Positions 32,521 to 41,828 of a DNA stretch of 64,000 bases are shown here, piece after piece. The stretch is taken from assembly GCA_043806315.1 (NCBI GenBank), contig JAZDHF010000266.1, positions 1-64,000 on the forward strand, read 5' to 3'. The notes under the pieces were generated by a model, which was given only the letters and a program-made list of their open reading frames with translations, was not told the DNA's origin and ran no database searches. Every line of letters begins with the position of its first letter. Positions within the stretch are counted from its first letter, which is position 1. The translations under genes and the position numbers were made by a program. The stretch comes from SBAX01 sp043806315 (GTDB taxonomy: Bacteria; Planctomycetota; Phycisphaerae; UBA1845).

Positions 32521-33851
32521 CAGATCCTCTTCGCCCCCTTACTCTCGTAGTGGCCGACCAACTCGGGTGGGACTTCTGTGACCGTACCGTCTGGCGCTCG
32601 CATCTTCACCTTGCCCGTTGGTCCCGTGTACGGCATCTCCGCCTCCGGAATCTCGGTGGTGACGGTACTCGGCGTCAACTGCTTCTTTCGCGGCCCTTCG
32701 ACGAAGTAGAGAATAGCGTTATCGTCCTTCCCTTCCTTCCTCCAAGTAGTCCCATCGGGAGCGGTGCGCGTTTCTCCGTCCTTTACGCTCTCGGCGAACT
32801 TATCCGAAGGCTTGGCCCCTTTGAAGATTGCGGCCTTTCGGTATTCGATGCCCTGAATCCTTGCGGTCGTGGCCTTGAAGTTCGCCATCGCTGGCCGAAT
32901 CGTAGTTTCGTCGTATACCCCGAGTTCGGCTTCTTCTCCGAGTTTGACTCGATCAGCGTGATATGGATCGGCTTCCTTATCGAGCGTCGCCAGTTGCGTC
33001 GCCGCTTTCGCGTGTTCGGCTTTCTGTTCCTTGCGTGCGGCTTCGGCCTTTCTGAATGTCGCTTCCTCTTCGGCCAATTCCAAACGGCGTTTGGCGGTAG
33101 CGCCTGCCCCGCTGGGCGGTTGCTGAGGTTTCCCAATCCCCTGAGTCTCTGGACCCGAGAGAACATTTAGACCTTCCGGCGTTCGCTCCAGGCCGGTTAC
33201 GTTGCCGAATTTGTCCTCTGTCCAATGAACGGGGTATTGCTTCGGAGTTGGCGGTCGTCGCCTGTACTCCGTCAACGCCCGTGAAGCCTCCGTTGCCGCT
33301 CTGGATTGCTCTATCTGTGCTCTCCGCGCGATATTGGCTGGAATTTCAGAAGGAAGAACCGTCGTTGCAACTCCCGGTTCCAACTCGAACGACTGTGCGT
33401 ACTTCGCGCGACCCTCTTCCTTTGCCCCCATGTCGGCTAACGTTATCGCCCTGCGCGCTTCGGCGGCCCTGCTCTGCTTCTCCGCCTCGGTCGGCATCAC
33501 CAACCGCTGGCCCCGATAGTTCAGCATCCGTTCGCCCACGTCGGTGCCGCTCACGCCGGTCCCAACTTCTTGCATGGCCCCGGTTTCGTCCGCGCGAAAT
33601 CTCGGGACTCCGGCAAGCGACGCCCGAAACTCATCTTCCTCATTGACCGGCCGGATGCCCGCATTGGTCATCTGTATGCGCTGTTGAAGATCCTGGAGTT
33701 CGTTTTGCCGTTGCCTCTGCTGACGCGCCTCGGCAAGGGCCTCCTTCCGCATGGCGAGTTCTTCCTGCTGGCGACGTGCGTTGCGGAAGGCTTGGGTGAA
33801 CTGCATCCCTGCGAGCAACCCTCTGACGAGTGGATCTGCGATGTCAGGCAT
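32520..33851 (-). CDS. Internal virion / ejection protein, 443 residues
   Basis: A long charged coiled coil (about 20-65, 235-285) with Gln/Arg-rich segments and an otherwise extended body. Placed between the 177-residue and 2229-residue proteins as in podoviruses where three ejection proteins are encoded in a row. No enzymatic motif is seen. Confidence 0.55.
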   Translation of the reverse strand: MPDIADPLVRGLLAGMQFTQAFRNARRQQEELAMRKEALAEARQQRQRQNELQDLQQRIQMTNAGIRPVNEEDEFRASLAGVPRFRADETGAMQEVGTGVSGTDVGERMLNYRGQRLVMPTEAEKQSRAAEARRAITLADMGAKEEGRAKYAQSFELEPGVATTVLPSEIPANIARRAQIEQSRAATEASRALTEYRRRPPTPKQYPVHWTEDKFGNVTGLERTPEGLNVLSGPETQGIGKPQQPPSGAGATAKRRLELAEEEATFRKAEAARKEQKAEHAKAATQLATLDKEADPYHADRVKLGEEAELGVYDETTIRPAMANFKATTARIQGIEYRKAAIFKGAKPSDKFAESVKDGETRTAPDGTTWRKEGKDDNAILYFVEGPRKKQLTPSTVTTEIPEAEMPYTGPTGKVKMRAPDGTVTEVPPELVGHYESKGAKRI

Positions 33852-33854
33852 GGT

Positions 33855-34388
33855 TTACGCCCGTCCTTCTCCAGTTCCAACACCGGGGCCTTGATTATAA
33901 GGACTGGTGGCTGGTTTCCCACCGAAGTACGACCCCAAGGCCCCCATTCCCATCCCGGCGATCTGCATGATGTTCTCCAGCCAACTCTGGGTGGTCTTCT
34001 GGGTTCCCGATCCTTCTTGCCCCTTGTTCAGGCCCATGAGTGCGGCGGCCAGATTGTAGTTCTGATCCTCGCGCCCCAACAACATCTTGGCGAATTCGCT
34101 TTCTATCCCGCCGATCTCGCCTTGCCGGGCAAGTTCAAGACCCTTGATGCCCCCACCGAGCGCGCCACTCTTCCCGTACCCGCGCGAAGCCAGATTCGTG
34201 GCGAGTTTCTGAGGTAGACCTGCGAACCTGCGGTTCGTCGCGTCGATGGCGGCGATACGCAGGGGTTCCGTTCCGGCGGCGGGATTCGCGAGGCGGTCCT
34301 GAATGCCCGCCAGCAGCCGCTCATTGAGCGACTGGTATCCCGGAGACCACTCCGGCGTCTGCGTTGAAGACCAAGTGGTTGTTGGCAT
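33855..34388 (-). CDS. Small ejection/injection protein, 177 residues
   Basis: The ATG at 34388 is used. The N-terminus is polar, the middle helical and Ala-rich, and a Gly/Met-rich hydrophobic segment (IMQIAGMGMGALGSYFGG) near the end could enter a membrane. It overlaps the GNAT gene by 68 bases. Position fits the first of the ejection proteins. Confidence 0.5.
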   Translation of the reverse strand: MPTTTWSSTQTPEWSPGYQSLNERLLAGIQDRLANPAAGTEPLRIAAIDATNRRFAGLPQKLATNLASRGYGKSGALGGGIKGLELARQGEIGGIESEFAKMLLGREDQNYNLAAALMGLNKGQEGSGTQKTTQSWLENIMQIAGMGMGALGSYFGGKPATSPYNQGPGVGTGEGRA

Positions 34389-34872
34389 GTTCGAACTCCT
34401 CGCGCAATAGTCCAAGGGCGACCATATCCACCGGCCGTCCGTTTCTGAGCGTCTGCCCGCGCAGGACGCCCTCTTCCCTCAACCCGATTTCCCGCGCCAG
34501 GGATCGGATCGCATTGTTGTCGGCAAAAACAAAGGACAGAATCTTCCGGTAGCCCGCCGCGAAGATTTCCGCGTAGGCTTCTCGCATCGCCGGAACGCTT
34601 GTTCTCGGCTTCCAGAAGGAGCGGCGGAACGTTACGTGGGAAGTCCCGGCGACCGGCGAGGACGGCTCGAAGACGATCAATCCGCCTAACTCGTCGTCAC
34701 GATACACGCCCCACGTCATTTGCCGCGCCATCCTCTCCATTTCCACGTCCACGAACTCGTCCAGGGTCTTCGGGCTGAAGTCGTCGGATATCTGCCGGCG
34801 GAACTGCTGGACCCACAGCCATACTCGCGGCAACTCGTACATGGGAAACGGTTTGACGAGATGCGCGGTCAT
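34321..34872 (-). CDS. GNAT-type acetyltransferase-like protein, 183 residues
   Basis: The region V-Y-R-D-D-E-L-G-G-L-I-V-F, then the helix A-Y-A-E-I-F-A-A-G-Y-R-K-I, V-F-A-D-N-N-A-I-R-S-L-A and L-G-L-R-E-E-G follow the GNAT fold, with N-x-A-x-R as the acetyl-CoA-side helix. ATG 34872 overlaps the upstream stop (ATGA), so the longer frame is rejected. GNAT genes are often found near ejection genes in podoviruses; the substrate is unknown. Confidence 0.65.
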   Translation of the reverse strand: MTAHLVKPFPMYELPRVWLWVQQFRRQISDDFSPKTLDEFVDVEMERMARQMTWGVYRDDELGGLIVFEPSSPVAGTSHVTFRRSFWKPRTSVPAMREAYAEIFAAGYRKILSFVFADNNAIRSLAREIGLREEGVLRGQTLRNGRPVDMVALGLLREEFEHANNHLVFNADAGVVSGIPVAQ

Positions 34873-35648
34873 AGGCTCAGAAAATCCGCTCCTATCGGCA
34901 AAGTGTCCGGATGTTCCGATTTCGGCCAGCGGGCTTCCTCTCCATATATCGTCAATGCCACCCCGTAAGGGTCCAAGATTGAGGCGGTTAGCGACGGCGT
35001 CTGGCGTCCAAAACGCCGGGTCGAAGTAGTCCACGCGCTCAGCCAGATCGCGGCAATGTGGGTCGGCGGGTAGATTACCGTATTGGACCCCGGCCCGCCC
35101 CATCCTACTTCCTTCGCGTACAACTGCACCAGTCTTGGGATGCTCGTTGCGGTAAACAGTCCCCAAGCCGTATCGGAATGCTCGGTCAGGGCCTCGGCGG
35201 TAGAATTTGTCGTAGCCGCTTGCATCTTCGCTTCCGCCTCCGTCGCCGGGTCCACCACCAAAGACGCTGACAATCTGTTCCCTGGAGCCAAGCTCATCCA
35301 ATCGACCTCCATCAGCAACAGCCATGTGCCGATCTTGTCGAGAGACAACTTCGCTCCGGTTACCGGAGTGTTAGCCGCAGTAACCGAAAAGCCGGTGGCG
35401 GGCGGAGTCCAGTTGGCGTAGGCGTAGTGGACTGGGACGCTCACCTCGTACTCTTTGGGCCGCCCTACTTCGTACTCGATCTGGCGGAGTCGGTCGTTTA
35501 GGATCTTGAGACCTTCCGGGTCGGCAGTCCAGTTCTCCGGAAGGGTCAGGTGGACGCGATTCGCCTCCGTTGCCCCGGCGCCTATTCGCACCACACCACG
35601 GCCCGTGTTCTGACTGCCTCCGGTGATCGTCTGCTCGAACCGCGTCAT
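34869..35648 (-). CDS. Tail-region structural protein, 259 residues
   Basis: Start at 35648 (ATG overlapping the upstream TGA). Beta-rich N-terminal half (VHLTLPENW, EVSVPVHYAYANW) suggests a sandwich domain, followed by mixed segments. Position between tail hub and ejection genes suggests a tail or fibre-attachment role. No family is recognised. Confidence 0.5.
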   Translation of the reverse strand: MTRFEQTITGGSQNTGRGVVRIGAGATEANRVHLTLPENWTADPEGLKILNDRLRQIEYEVGRPKEYEVSVPVHYAYANWTPPATGFSVTAANTPVTGAKLSLDKIGTWLLLMEVDWMSLAPGNRLSASLVVDPATEAEAKMQAATTNSTAEALTEHSDTAWGLFTATSIPRLVQLYAKEVGWGGPGSNTVIYPPTHIAAIWLSAWTTSTRRFGRQTPSLTASILDPYGVALTIYGEEARWPKSEHPDTLPIGADFLSL

Positions 35649-37951
35649 CACATGCTCACTGGTAAATCGACCCACTCCGGCAATTCCGGCGTCTTCGTCA
35701 CCGGAAGATCGAACCAAGACCAATCCAGCGGAGTCTTGGGGACTGGGAGTTCGGCCCACTCCCAAACCGGAGCGGTCGGAGCGACGTACACGTCGGCCCA
35801 AGCGTACTGCTCCGGCGTCTGCGGAATCGGCATCGGAATCCACTGCCAGAGCACGATGCCGTTCTCCCCAATCGTGCGGGTCCACACGCGAATCTGGAAG
35901 ACCTTCAGGTCCACCGCCCCAGCCTGAAGTTGGACCTTCAGCAAACGACCCTGAGCGGTTGGAGGCAAGCGAAGTTTCAGGGTCTCGGTCCCAGTCGTCG
36001 TCGCCAACGTGAATGATCGCACCAGGGTAACGTCGGACTTCGGGAGATCGGTCGAGAAGTCCAGCGTCCCCGCGCCGTCGTAGATCACCTCGATTTCCTT
36101 AAAGAGTTTGATCCGCTCCGAACCCACATCGTGCTCGGCTTCCACCATGCACAGTTGACTCGTACCGGCCTCCAGGTACACGCCAATCGGCTTGACGTAA
36201 GCCCGCACTTGGAATAACCGGAACGCCGCCGTGCCCGCCAGCGTGACCCGCAGGAGGCGTCCGTACACGCCCACCATGGGCAGCATGTAGGTGCGGCGCC
36301 CCAACCCAGGCGGGACCGTCTGGACGGAGCGCGACGCCATCTCTCCCGCAGCATTACTCGTGTAAATCGTCGCCGTCAGCGCCGCATCGGTGTGCGCCTC
36401 CACCTCGACCTGGAGGATACGCTTAACCTTCTCGCTACCCAAGTCGATGATCGACGAGTCCCAGATATGCCCCAGACCCGCCTGATAGGCTTCGACGTAG
36501 TATCCGACCGGACGGAAGAAGACGTATGCGCCCCACAACCGGAACGCGGCCGATACCGCCGTTATGGTGATCTTGAGCAACCGGCCTTCGACCGCGGGCG
36601 CGATGGGCAGGTTGTACATGCGTCGCCCCGGCGTCGTGTCGGTGGTGTCGATGGTGTAGGACTGCCGCGCGTCCTGAGTCAGACCGGGCATCTCGGTGAC
36701 GACGTTCACGGTGATCGGGCCGTCGGTGTCGAGGTCCAGTTGGATCTCGCGGAACTCCTTGACCTTAGGCGTCCCGCAGTCGAGGGAGTCCGACTCCCAG
36801 GTGCGCCCCGCCGCGCTCTCGTATCCCTCGACGTAGACCCCGTAGGGCTTCACCTCCAACTTCGCGCCGTAGAGCCGCATCGCCGAAGACCCGCGCAATT
36901 TGACCCGCCAGAGTCGGCCTTCGAGATAGGGTTCGGTCGGTATCCGCATCATGCGGCGACCCGTGGTAGTGGTCGTTGTATCGAACGTCGCGCCACGCTT
37001 GATGCTGAGGTTGTTTCCCGGAAGATCGGTAAGAACCTCCGCCCTCACTTCGCCGTCCGTGTCCAGGTCCAATTCGAGGCACTTTCCCACGCAGACGTGG
37101 CCGGGCGCGATGGGAACGTCGAACGAGTCGTAGATCGCTCCCGCGCCCGACTCGTAGGCTTCGATGTACGTCCCATAGCGCTGAATCCATGCTTTCAGGC
37201 CGTACAGGTAGAATTCTTCGGTTCCGTAGACGAGTACTCGCAGATGACGACCTTCGACGTAATCCGCGACGGGGACTTGGATTTTGCGCCTCGTTCCGGA
37301 GACCGCGATTTCCCTCTGAAACCGAGTCGCCATGGCGGTTCCCGGCATGTCGGTCGCCGCCTGAACATAAACTACGGTTGAGTTCTCAAGATCCAGTTCG
37401 AGCGCCCGGAGTCGCTTTACCTGTTGCGTTCCAAGGTCCAGTTCGTCCGTGTCGTGATGTTTCGCGCCGCGCGCCTCGATATAGTAATGCAGGAAGATTT
37501 GGAAAATTTGACAACCGATATTGGTATTGCCTTCGAGAAGCGTGTCGCCGTAGATCAACACCGCGCAGTTCTTTGCCTTTATGCCCTCTTCCCCGGCGCC
37601 GGCGGGAATCTTGAGAACGGTCTGGGTTCGAACGGTACTGACGATGTTCCCAAGATTGTAAGTGGCCGCTCCGTTATCGGTAACGAGTTCGACGGTGAGT
37701 GTGGCGCCCCCGGTGTTATGGTCGATCACCAGGTCCTGATACGTCTTCTTGTTGTTACCGGCTCCTTGGTCCAAGTAACCGGACATCCACCGGAGCGGAA
37801 TGGCGGCTCCCCAATCCGTAACCCCATCCTCGATGGAATAAAGGTTCCCATCCCATTGAGACAACGCTCCCAGTAGGTCTCCGATATTGCCCTCGTAGTA
37901 TAGAGAATCGAACCCCCGAGTATCCTGAAAGACGGCGCCTTCGGCGCTCAT
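35648..37951 (-). CDS. Tail protein with five ~100-residue repeats, 767 residues
   Basis: Five copies of a beta module share G-R-L-L-K/R-V, then a R-L-Y/W/F-G-A/x-K/x element and V-Y-V-E-A-Y. The C-terminal 80 residues have W-x-x-L/M-P-x-P-x-T-P repeats. The gene lies between the hub-like protein and ejection proteins, so a tail tube, nozzle or needle component is likely. A related single module is encoded on the opposite strand at 39587-39904. Confidence 0.6.
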   Translation of the reverse strand: MSAEGAVFQDTRGFDSLYYEGNIGDLLGALSQWDGNLYSIEDGVTDWGAAIPLRWMSGYLDQGAGNNKKTYQDLVIDHNTGGATLTVELVTDNGAATYNLGNIVSTVRTQTVLKIPAGAGEEGIKAKNCAVLIYGDTLLEGNTNIGCQIFQIFLHYYIEARGAKHHDTDELDLGTQQVKRLRALELDLENSTVVYVQAATDMPGTAMATRFQREIAVSGTRRKIQVPVADYVEGRHLRVLVYGTEEFYLYGLKAWIQRYGTYIEAYESGAGAIYDSFDVPIAPGHVCVGKCLELDLDTDGEVRAEVLTDLPGNNLSIKRGATFDTTTTTTGRRMMRIPTEPYLEGRLWRVKLRGSSAMRLYGAKLEVKPYGVYVEGYESAAGRTWESDSLDCGTPKVKEFREIQLDLDTDGPITVNVVTEMPGLTQDARQSYTIDTTDTTPGRRMYNLPIAPAVEGRLLKITITAVSAAFRLWGAYVFFRPVGYYVEAYQAGLGHIWDSSIIDLGSEKVKRILQVEVEAHTDAALTATIYTSNAAGEMASRSVQTVPPGLGRRTYMLPMVGVYGRLLRVTLAGTAAFRLFQVRAYVKPIGVYLEAGTSQLCMVEAEHDVGSERIKLFKEIEVIYDGAGTLDFSTDLPKSDVTLVRSFTLATTTGTETLKLRLPPTAQGRLLKVQLQAGAVDLKVFQIRVWTRTIGENGIVLWQWIPMPIPQTPEQYAWADVYVAPTAPVWEWAELPVPKTPLDWSWFDLPVTKTPELPEWVDLPVSM

Positions 37952-39351
37952 ACATTCACCACCAGGGTGACGTTCTCTCCGCCCTGTTCCTTGTAACTGA
38001 AGTATAATCTGCCATGTTTAATCGCCATGCAGGCCCACCTTTTCTCTTCCGGGTCGGCGCTGCGGACCGGGTTCACTACGCCAGTCCCGCTCTGCCACCC
38101 CTTGAAGATCGGGTCCACTCGCTCGGTGATCTTGGTGGAATGGTCTCCATCGAAACGGTAAAGCCCCTCTCGTCCTTGGAAGTAATCCGCCCCGCCGTAG
38201 GATGCCCAAGCCCGGCGTCCGATAAGGCCCGTGTCGGAGTTGGTTTGCTCCAAGGTCCCGTCGTCCAGGTCTCCAACGAGTCGCCAAATCGAGTTCTCCT
38301 TATAAATGACGATCATGCGAGGGTGCAACGAAATTGCGACAACTTCCTCGTTCAATTCCCCTACGTCCGCCCAGTCCCCCTCGAAGTCGGAATTGGACCC
38401 GCGGAAGTACCACGGCATCGTTGCCGGCGTCCACCAGATCCGGTTCGGGTGAAGAAAGGAGCACGCCGCTATCAGGCGGTTGTTGTACGGCCCCGCCAAG
38501 ATCTGCGCCGGCGGAGGCGGGTCGTGATCCTCTTCGAGCAGATCCCCCTGCTCAATCGCGATGGAATCGGTAACGGTCCCGTCGTCCACCCAGGTGGTCG
38601 TCGTGTTGTCGGAGATGGTGTGGACCCGATAGGGAGCCGGGAGCATCCCTCCGCTACGGTAGATGTGCCGCTTGTCAACCTCCCGGTTTAGGGATATAGG
38701 AATGTTCATCAACGTTGCGCTGAACGGATTGACCGGATCGATTATTTCCGGCGTTGGACCCATTGGGTTCGATTCCTTGCCCTCCGCCGTATCGAACGTA
38801 GCGTAATATGTAACGGTTCCACCAAGCGTTCCTGCGGCCGGGGTTCCGTAAGCGTAAAACGGACCCGCCGCTAAAATGAACGTGGTACTTGGAAGCCAGG
38901 GATAGAAAGAACCCAGAGCTCCTGGAAGGGCATAGGCCCCGCCCAAACTTCCATCGTCCCGGCCCTGTTTGATGTTGTCCACGATCCAAAGCCATCCGTC
39001 GTAGGAAACGGCACCAAACGGAAACCCGCTGAACTCCACGGGGTCTCCGGACCACGCATCGCGCTTGATTTCGGCCATAGCGTCGCTCGCTCCGGCTTGG
39101 AAGAGGCGGTTTCCGGCGCCCACGTACCGCCATTTGGAGCCGATACCCTCTCCGCTGACCAGAATCAGGGTATGAATGAACGCGTCCAGGGAGGACATTA
39201 CTCGACTCATGCCCTCGCGCGAGCGAAGGTTTCCGACCGTATCCGCCCGCCAGTTCTTGGCACATTGAGCGCCATCCGGGGGGATCAGATCGGTTGGCTG
39301 GGTCAGGTGGAGGCCGCCGGAGAGGAGTTTTTGCGTCTGGACCTTAAACAT
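37948..39351 (-). CDS. Tail hub/nozzle-like beta-propeller protein, 467 residues
   Basis: Many W/Y-x-x-G-x-x-L-F/Y-containing blades (YVGAGNRLFQAG, YDGWLWIVD, RHIYRSGG, NRIWWTPATMPWYFRG, FQGREGLYRFDGD) fit a propeller of the size of P22 gp10 (472 residues), the hub that plugs DNA after packaging. AGGAG precedes ATG 39351; the longer form to 39390 overlaps the plus-strand promoter and is disfavoured. Confidence 0.6.
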   Translation of the reverse strand: MFKVQTQKLLSGGLHLTQPTDLIPPDGAQCAKNWRADTVGNLRSREGMSRVMSSLDAFIHTLILVSGEGIGSKWRYVGAGNRLFQAGASDAMAEIKRDAWSGDPVEFSGFPFGAVSYDGWLWIVDNIKQGRDDGSLGGAYALPGALGSFYPWLPSTTFILAAGPFYAYGTPAAGTLGGTVTYYATFDTAEGKESNPMGPTPEIIDPVNPFSATLMNIPISLNREVDKRHIYRSGGMLPAPYRVHTISDNTTTTWVDDGTVTDSIAIEQGDLLEEDHDPPPPAQILAGPYNNRLIAACSFLHPNRIWWTPATMPWYFRGSNSDFEGDWADVGELNEEVVAISLHPRMIVIYKENSIWRLVGDLDDGTLEQTNSDTGLIGRRAWASYGGADYFQGREGLYRFDGDHSTKITERVDPIFKGWQSGTGVVNPVRSADPEEKRWACMAIKHGRLYFSYKEQGGENVTLVVNV

Positions 39352-39362
39352 CGCTTGACTCC

Positions 39363-39371
39363 TGGTATACA
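39363..39371 (+). promoter_or_regulatory. Extended -10 promoter for the plus-strand pair
   Basis: TGGTATACA (TG, one base, TATACA) is an extended -10 element eight bases before ATG 39380, with no good -35. The predicted transcript would have almost no leader. It sits in a 28-base divergent gap with the hub gene. Confidence 0.4.
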
Positions 39372-39379
39372 ATGGGGGC

Positions 39380-39583
39380 ATGGAAAGCAAGACATCGCTT
39401 CCAGTTCAGTTTCGCCATGCGGACTTCGGGCCGGTATTCGTCATTCCCAAGGGCCGCGACGCCAAAGCCAAGAGACTCTACAAGTTCCTGAACTGGTTCT
39501 TTCGGAAACACAGGGTCCAATACGAGCGCGAAGTTTCCGGTCGTCTGTCCGATCAACTTCTTTACGGTGGAAGGAAGGGCTAA
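39380..39583 (+). CDS. Plus-strand hypothetical protein, 67 residues
   Basis: The gene runs against the surrounding late operon. ATG 39380 follows GGGGG. The product is basic and aromatic (KRLYKFLNWFFRKHRVQYERE). It ends three bases before the next plus-strand start and shares its transcript. No domain is recognised. A competing minus-strand frame lacks the features seen here. Confidence 0.55.
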   Translation: MESKTSLPVQFRHADFGPVFVIPKGRDAKAKRLYKFLNWFFRKHRVQYEREVSGRLSDQLLYGGRKG

Positions 39584-39586
39584 TCC

Positions 39587-39904
39587 ATGACTCGCCGATG
39601 GCTGTTGAGTCTGCCGTTTGTCACAGCAATTGCCCGCCCGCTCTGGGCAGCACAGCAGCGCGCCCACCTCGCCCTGACACCCGCCCTTTGGAGTTTCGCT
39701 CTCGATTTCCAGTGTTCCGATCCGGTCCATGTCTTCGTGGACGGCGACGGGGAGCCAGTCCGCAAGTTGGTATTCCCCCCGAAGCGGCGCGGAATGGTCT
39801 GGATTCCAATGTGGACTCCGAGGCCCAAGACGATCCGCATAAGATTCGAAGCCGTCAAACGACCGATGAAGTTGTGGGGTGCTCATGTCCGCGCCCCCCA
39901 ATAA
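39587..39904 (+). CDS. Plus-strand exported single tail-repeat-like protein, 105 residues
   Basis: GGAAGGG precedes ATG 39587. A twin-arginine-like or Sec signal (MTRRWLLSLPFVTAIARPLWA, then A-Q-Q) leads a beta domain. Its D-G-D-G ... W-I-P-M-W ... I-R-I-R-F-E-A ... M-K-L-W-G-A-H pattern resembles one repeat of the 767-residue tail protein (GRRMYNLPIAP ... LLKITITA ... FRLWGAYV). It ends 22 bases inside the converging adaptor gene. An exported tail-domain mimic is an inference. Confidence 0.55.
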   Translation: MTRRWLLSLPFVTAIARPLWAAQQRAHLALTPALWSFALDFQCSDPVHVFVDGDGEPVRKLVFPPKRRGMVWIPMWTPRPKTIRIRFEAVKRPMKLWGAHVRAPQ

Positions 39905-40536
39905 CCCGCGAACGCCTGTTCGTAGATCCCCTGAACGTCCCGGCAGAACTTCGCCGCCTCGGGCATCGACCCATCGGATTCCTTGCCGCGCGCCTCCGCC
40001 ACCATGCGAAAGAACAGCCAGTCGGCCACGGCGGATGGCATATCGGGTTCGGTTGCCACCGCCAGATCCGTCGGGTACTCGTGATGGAGAATCGCCAATA
40101 CTTCGACGCCGTTGGGAATCTTATACAGACGGATGGTGGTCGTTCCCGAAACATCCTGGCAATACCGGGAAGGTGTTCCCGCCCCCATGCAGGCGTCGGT
40201 GGTCCATGTAGCCGACAGTGCCTCCAGTTCCCGTACATTGACCGCCCTGAGCGACCGCCCGCCCAAGGTGACGTGAATGGTCGATAGGTGGCGGGTGGGC
40301 AGTACGTAATCGGTCGTGCCAATCCCGGTAATGTTCGCGGTATCCCGCTCGACCCACATGGCGAATCGGCGTGCCAAGTCCCGTTGCCCCTGGTTGGCCC
40401 ATTCGATCAACTCGGCTTCGGTCCAATGGATCAGGTTGGCCGCGTCTTCGGAGTTCAGGCAGGGATAGACCTCCGCAACCCAGTCGCCCAGCGTTCTGGA
40501 GGCCGCCGGGCCTCCACCCATAAACCAAAAGATCAT
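39883..40536 (-). CDS. Phage adaptor-type protein, 217 residues
   Basis: ATG 40536 overlaps the upstream stop (ATGA), so the longer frame is rejected. The sequence has an N-terminal helical region (W-T-E-A-E-L-I-E-W-A-N-Q-G-Q-R-D-L-A-R-R), a beta middle (LPTRHLSTIHVTLGGR, LYKIPNGVEVLAILHHEYP) and a helical C-terminus. This layout recurs in adaptor proteins that join head and tail in podoviruses and in the two neighbours at 41972 and 42679. Confidence 0.55.
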   Translation of the reverse strand: MIFWFMGGGPAASRTLGDWVAEVYPCLNSEDAANLIHWTEAELIEWANQGQRDLARRFAMWVERDTANITGIGTTDYVLPTRHLSTIHVTLGGRSLRAVNVRELEALSATWTTDACMGAGTPSRYCQDVSGTTTIRLYKIPNGVEVLAILHHEYPTDLAVATEPDMPSAVADWLFFRMVAEARGKESDGSMPEAAKFCRDVQGIYEQAFAGYWGART

Positions 40537-41819
40537 GGCGTGATCTCGTAACCGTGAAGCGTGATGTCCGCAGTGAATCCGGTCCCAGAGGTATACTTCA
40601 GGATGTTGTCGGCGGCAGCCGAAATCCAGGGACGGATGAACGACTGGGTGATCTGATCCGCCACGGCCCACGTTCCCGCGAGAATCGTAGTTGCGGCTGT
40701 GTTGGTCCCATCGAAGAGAGTACAAGTCCCTGCGGTGATGACCTTCATGAATATGTCGGTGATGACGAATTTCTTGCCCGCCGCCGGGTCCCAAATCGTC
40801 ACACCGGTTTGCGAGGCCACCAACGCCAGGAAGGTCGAAACACGTGTCTGGTCGCCGTAGGCCGGGGCGGTCAGGACGGGAGCCGTCTGCGTCCCGAGTT
40901 CCACTGCCGCCGCGCTACGAAGGGTGACCTCAAGAGGGTCTGCCGCAGTCGCCAATTCCGTTCCGGCGGCGTTGCGCAAGCAGACCTCGACCGGATCGGC
41001 GGCGGTTCCAAGTGCCGTCCCCGCCGCATTCCTGAGACAGACCTCGACTGGGTCCGTCGCCGTCCCGAGTTCCGTCCCGTCGTTCATTCGCAAATTGACA
41101 TGGATCGCCCGTTTCGCCGTGATGCGAGCGATACTGGCCTGATCTTCGGTCGGGTCGCCAGCCAAGGTTTCGTTGTACACGCCGCCGATCACCTGGAGCT
41201 TCGTCGTGCCCTCGGTGAACCCGGTCTTGTCCTGCTGTCCCACTCCGATAGCCACAGACTGAACCACATCCACCTTCATGGCCTTGACCGCAGCGACGGT
41301 CGAGATGCCCACTGTGTCGGTCCCATCGCTAACCTTGACCGGCCATCCGTTCGCCACTGCTGCCGGAGTGCCCTGGTTAGCCGTGACCATGCCGTCCACG
41401 GTAATGACGTTCCCGCCGTCGTCGATGGACAGATTCCCGCCACCGTCATCAACTGACAGCGTGGTGGAGTTGTCGGTCACCGGCAGGGCCGTGATCGGCG
41501 CCGCGCCATCGGACAGGCGCACGAAGACGGGTGTGGATACAGGCGCGTCTACCGTGAGTGAACCGGCGTTGTCGTCTACCCCCAAGGCCCCCCCGCCGTC
41601 GTCCACGGACAAGGTGGTGGAGTTGTCGCCAACCTGGACGACGCCACCGACCCGCGTCACGTCCACATCCAAACCGTAAGTAGCGTCGGCTGGGATTAGG
41701 GTTCGGATTCCCTCCGCGCTGATCGCGAGTTTCACGACCTGAGCGTGCGAGGAATCGGCGACGATTTGATCCGTGCAGGCGGATGCGCCAGCGCCGGGCG
41801 TGAGACTCAAATTATCCAT
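40533..41819 (-). CDS. Structural protein with tandem repeats, 428 residues
   Basis: Two repeat types are obvious. The first is an NSTTLSVDDGGG/GNLSIDDGG series near residues 65-140. The second is four ~19-residue repeats (N-A-A-G-T-x-L-G-T-A-A-D-P-V-E-V-C-L-R) near residues 245-315. The C-terminal 100 residues form a beta domain. It is likely surface-exposed (decoration or fibre). Its start is 10 bases from the plus-strand promoter at 41829. Confidence 0.6.
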   Translation of the reverse strand: MDNLSLTPGAGASACTDQIVADSSHAQVVKLAISAEGIRTLIPADATYGLDVDVTRVGGVVQVGDNSTTLSVDDGGGALGVDDNAGSLTVDAPVSTPVFVRLSDGAAPITALPVTDNSTTLSVDDGGGNLSIDDGGNVITVDGMVTANQGTPAAVANGWPVKVSDGTDTVGISTVAAVKAMKVDVVQSVAIGVGQQDKTGFTEGTTKLQVIGGVYNETLAGDPTEDQASIARITAKRAIHVNLRMNDGTELGTATDPVEVCLRNAAGTALGTAADPVEVCLRNAAGTELATAADPLEVTLRSAAAVELGTQTAPVLTAPAYGDQTRVSTFLALVASQTGVTIWDPAAGKKFVITDIFMKVITAGTCTLFDGTNTAATTILAGTWAVADQITQSFIRPWISAAADNILKYTSGTGFTADITLHGYEITP

Positions 41820-41828
41820 AGTACCCCC

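Noticed and set aside
36392..37381. Long plus-strand frame opposite the repeat tail gene
   Set aside because: Arises from the GC-rich codon pattern of the real gene. No sensible protein features.
39344..39901. Long minus-strand frame opposite the plus-strand island
   Set aside because: No ribosome-binding site of note and low-complexity content. The plus-strand frames have good starts, a signal peptide and similarity to the tail repeat.
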